Shown: one piece after another, positions 63,622 to 64,000 of the stretch
How positions within the stretch are numbered: position 1 is the first letter of the stretch
How the letters are laid out: each line of letters begins with the position of its first letter
From: Blautia glucerasea
GTDB lineage: Bacteria; Bacillota; Clostridia; Lachnospirales; Lachnospiraceae
Direction of reading: 5' to 3'
Assembly: GCF_020537505.1 (NCBI RefSeq)
Contig: NZ_JAJBMO010000003.1
Span: 1-64,000 of the forward strand
Length of the DNA: 64,000 nucleotides
Made by a program: the position numbers and the translations under genes
The notes under the pieces: model-generated
Database searches by the model: none
Seen by the model: only the letters and a program-made list of their open reading frames with translations
Told to the model about the DNA's origin: nothing

Positions 63622-64000
63622 ATGGGTACAATGACAATTGACGGCAGAAAAGTCGAATTTACAGATGAAAAAAATGTCCTGACCGTAATCCGTAAGGCAG
63701 GCATTAATATTCCCACGCTTTGTTATCACTCAGAGGTTTCCACATTTGGAGCCTGTCGTCTGTGTACGGTAGAGGATGACAGAGGAAGAACCTTCGCTTC
63801 CTGTTCTGAGGAGCCAAGGGATGGAATGGTAATTTATACAAACTCAGGCAAGATCAAAAAATACAGGAAACTGGTTGTAGAACTGCTTCTTGCAGCTCAT
63901 TGCCGTGACTGTACCACCTGTGTAAAGAGTGGAGAGTGCGTTCTTCAGGAACTGGCTCACCGCCTTGGCGTACATAACATCCGTTTCCAGAATACAAGAG
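63622..64000 (+). CDS. hydA: [FeFe] hydrogenase HydA, N-terminal part (cut by window edge)
   Basis: The first 126 residues are visible. They hold a 2Fe-2S ferredoxin domain (C34, C45, C48, C61) and the His-ligated 4Fe-4S motif H-x3-C-x2-C-x5-C (H93, C97, C100, C106). This is the start of HydA-type hydrogenases, whose H-cluster domain would lie beyond the edge. Some NAD-linked formate dehydrogenase alpha subunits start in the same way, and the nearby moaA keeps that alternative open. GAGGGAGGA precedes the ATG. Confidence 0.8.
   Translation, partial: MGTMTIDGRKVEFTDEKNVLTVIRKAGINIPTLCYHSEVSTFGACRLCTVEDDRGRTFASCSEEPRDGMVIYTNSGKIKKYRKLVVELLLAAHCRDCTTCVKSGECVLQELAHRLGVHNIRFQNTR

Overview
The window looks like a Lachnospiraceae (Clostridia) chromosome, most like a Blautia-type gut acetogen. 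This rests on gene content and arrangement: a contiguous Wood-Ljungdahl cluster, an archaeal-type AspRS next to gatCAB, LL-diaminopimelate aminotransferase, an ANTAR regulator beside glnA, and low-to-mid GC intergenic DNA with clear TTGACA/TATAAT promoters. The genus is inference. I see no insertion sequence, prophage, CRISPR array, tRNA or rRNA. The DNA reads as ordinary vertically inherited core genome apart from one metabolic specialisation on the right.

Left part (1-16.4 kb), nitrogen and amide metabolism. A large structured RNA candidate fills 5-260. It is followed by a promoter and a terminator-type leader, then pyrG, gltB and gltD. glnA has its own consensus promoter and leader terminator and is followed by an ANTAR antiterminator gene. 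Next come a non-discriminating AspRS with GatC-GatA-GatB (tRNA-dependent Asn/Gln formation) and dapL.

Middle part (16.4-39.5 kb), housekeeping. It holds a cupin, an M18 aminopeptidase, a HAD phosphatase, an M20 amidohydrolase, an AEC permease (minus), a tyrosine phosphatase, ilvN-ilvC, a MATE exporter (minus), a ZIP transporter and a methionine aminopeptidase with a SEC-C finger. Then come rplS, lepB, rbgA, rnhB, yraN, pgeF, a long PRPP synthetase (minus), a PDZ/radical-SAM DUF512 protein overlapping der, plsY, gpsA and an aldo/keto reductase (minus).

Right part (39.7-64 kb), acetogenesis. A promoter and a roughly 150-nt leader ending in a terminator precede a His/Cys-rich protein and a CooT-like nickel protein. 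These are followed by metF, cooC, cooS, a second cooC, two tandem intact acsB genes, acsD, acsC and acsE. After a terminator come the corrinoid-protein reactivator (acsV-like), a DUF3786 protein, fhs, fchA and folD. A separate MOSC-moaA pair follows, then hydC-hydB-hydA of an NAD-linked [FeFe] hydrogenase, the last cut by the window edge. Together these cover H2 oxidation, most of the methyl branch (formate to methyl-THF), methyl transfer to the corrinoid protein, CO2 to CO, and acetyl-CoA assembly with its nickel supply. A formate dehydrogenase and metV are not in view.

Points that stand out are the plus-strand structured RNA at the left edge, the nickel-handling pair heading the acetogenesis operon, the acsB duplication, a FolD that lacks the cyclohydrolase lysine next to fchA, a signal peptidase with Arg at the catalytic Lys position, and hairpins placed between many acetogenesis genes.
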